Shown: positions 63,251 through 64,000 of the stretch, in pieces | Layout of the letters: each line of letters opens with the position of its first letter | Position numbering within the stretch: the stretch's first letter is position 1 | NCBI GenBank assembly: GCA_014607495.2 | Contig: CP053154.1 | Location: 9,982,001 to 10,046,000 of the forward strand | Length of the DNA stretch: 64,000 bases | From: Carposina sasakii | Lineage: Eukaryota > Arthropoda > Insecta > Lepidoptera > Carposinidae | Reading direction: 5' to 3' | Program-made: the position numbers and the translations under genes | The notes under the pieces: generated by a model | The model's input: the letters and a program-made list of their open reading frames with translations, nothing else | Told to the model about the DNA's origin: nothing | Databases searched by the model: none

Positions 63251-63917
63251 ATCCCTGTTTAAATTCTCAGGACTACAGAGTCCCGGTCCTTTGAGAGGCG
63301 TGTATCGGGCCGTGGCCAAGATGTAGAGGCCCTTTTCAGAGAAATTTAATTTGGTGTGGGATACACATGGCGGATACCATCGCTGACCGCACAATATGAT
63401 ACACCCGGCGATGGTCCCCGCCATGTGCAAGACTATTGGAGTGCAGATCTATGTCATGCGATGGAAACAAAGGTCATGGGCTATGGGGCTGAATGTTGGG
63501 TGGGGTTGGGTAACTGGGCTATTGAAGGAGACTAACGGACGTCTGCCATTACAACCAAGTCTCATAATTGTTTGGTGGCAGGCGGTGACTCGCCGACTCA
63601 TTTCATGGGCATTTCATGAAACGGCCGCACGCACGCAGCGACAAAGCGGGCAACATTTGGTGAGTGGCTAGGGTGGAGGGGTGCCCCTGGACTTTAAACC
63701 GAAGCCAACTTGCCACTTACTGACTGGCACGTCCACCCTTGAGCTGTCATAGCTCTCGCGACTCCACTCTGCCCGGCCGGCGAAGGCAAGGCAGAGGCGG
63801 GGGAACTGTTCCTCGTCAGACTTCACTCCGGCGCCGGAGATGAGGAACAGGGTCTTCCCCCGGGAGTACTTCAGGTCCGTGGGAATGCTACCTCCCAACA
63901 GCTCGCCACAAGCTGCC
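63197..63917 (-). CDS. Unrecognised gene, two 3' exons (5' partial)
   Basis: I do not recognise the protein. Exon a, 63917-63721, follows a CCCGCAG acceptor and ends at a good donor (GTCA|GTAAGTGG). Exon b starts at 63432 after CCAATAG and stays open to a stop at 63197. Joining them keeps frame (one base carried over, ATC) and gives about 140 residues: ACGELLGGSIPTDLKYSRGK near the start, FLISGAGVKSDEEQFPRLC, then HMAGTIAGCIILCGQRWYPP, CVSHTKLNFSEKGLYILATA and RYTPLKGPGLCSPENLN. It has several cysteines and no clear membrane helix; an extracellular fold is possible but unproven. The last 20 or so codons run through what looks like the antisense of the LINE tail, so the native end may be near 63260. 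Two residues of caution: the acceptor is weak, and no homologue was recalled. Confidence 0.45.
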
Positions 63918-64000
63918 CTGCGGGCTTATTATTATTATTATTATGGTAAAAAATTATGCACTCTATTAAACTAAGTAGCACATTAAACCTCTCTAAATTT

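Noticed and set aside
63396..63671. 91-aa plus-strand frame
   Set aside because: Antisense to a phase-compatible spliced minus-strand gene model; lacks recognisable features itself.
1..64000. CRISPR arrays, operons, bacterial promoters or phage elements
   Set aside because: No regularly spaced repeats with unique spacers and no bacterial gene organisation; the window is animal nuclear DNA.

Overview
The window is eukaryotic genomic DNA, almost certainly from a moth or butterfly (Lepidoptera). It is AT-rich and intron-bearing. It carries an insect gap-gene orthologue and many short interspersed repeats, RTE-type and other non-LTR retrotransposon pieces, Helitron-like repeats and small inverted-repeat elements of kinds common in lepidopteran genomes. 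Most open frames in it are chance.

Layout. (1) 1-2434: the main, zinc-finger exon of Krueppel (Kr) on the minus strand, with its 3' flank. (2) About 2.4-53.8 kb: a roughly 50-kb stretch in which I find no convincing protein gene. It lies 5' of the Kr exon and should hold the missing Kr first exon, the promoter and the cis-regulatory DNA. It contains GC-rich unique blocks (one with clustered Krueppel-type binding words near 28.2 kb), two related TA-flanked inverted-repeat elements (8.3-9.3 kb and 34.8-35.7 kb), a near-identical SINE pair, a tRNA-like SINE family with an identical 113-bp block, Helitron-like repeats and LINE fragments. (3) 53.87-57.16 kb: a four-exon gene on the minus strand for a short SUN-domain protein of the SPAG4/SUN3/SUN5 type. 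(4) 57.3-58.04 kb: two inverted-repeat elements side by side, just 5' of the SUN gene. (5) 58.67-62.23 kb: five exons of translation initiation factor eIF3m (minus strand). They are in frame throughout; the N-terminal exon(s) are missing. Introns carry a 375-bp fold-back element, a 202-bp MITE and a pogo/Tigger-like element with a LINE fragment nested in it. (6) 62.28-63.25 kb: a decayed RTE-like LINE on the plus strand. (7) 63.2-63.92 kb: two phase-compatible exons of an unrecognised gene on the minus strand.

All protein genes read on the minus strand. There is no operon-like organisation. Kr is an embryonic transcriptional repressor, the SUN protein a nuclear-envelope linker component and eIF3m a translation factor, so their proximity is ordinary gene order, not a pathway. 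Exon boundaries were worked out from splice sites, codon phase and recalled family features, without alignments.
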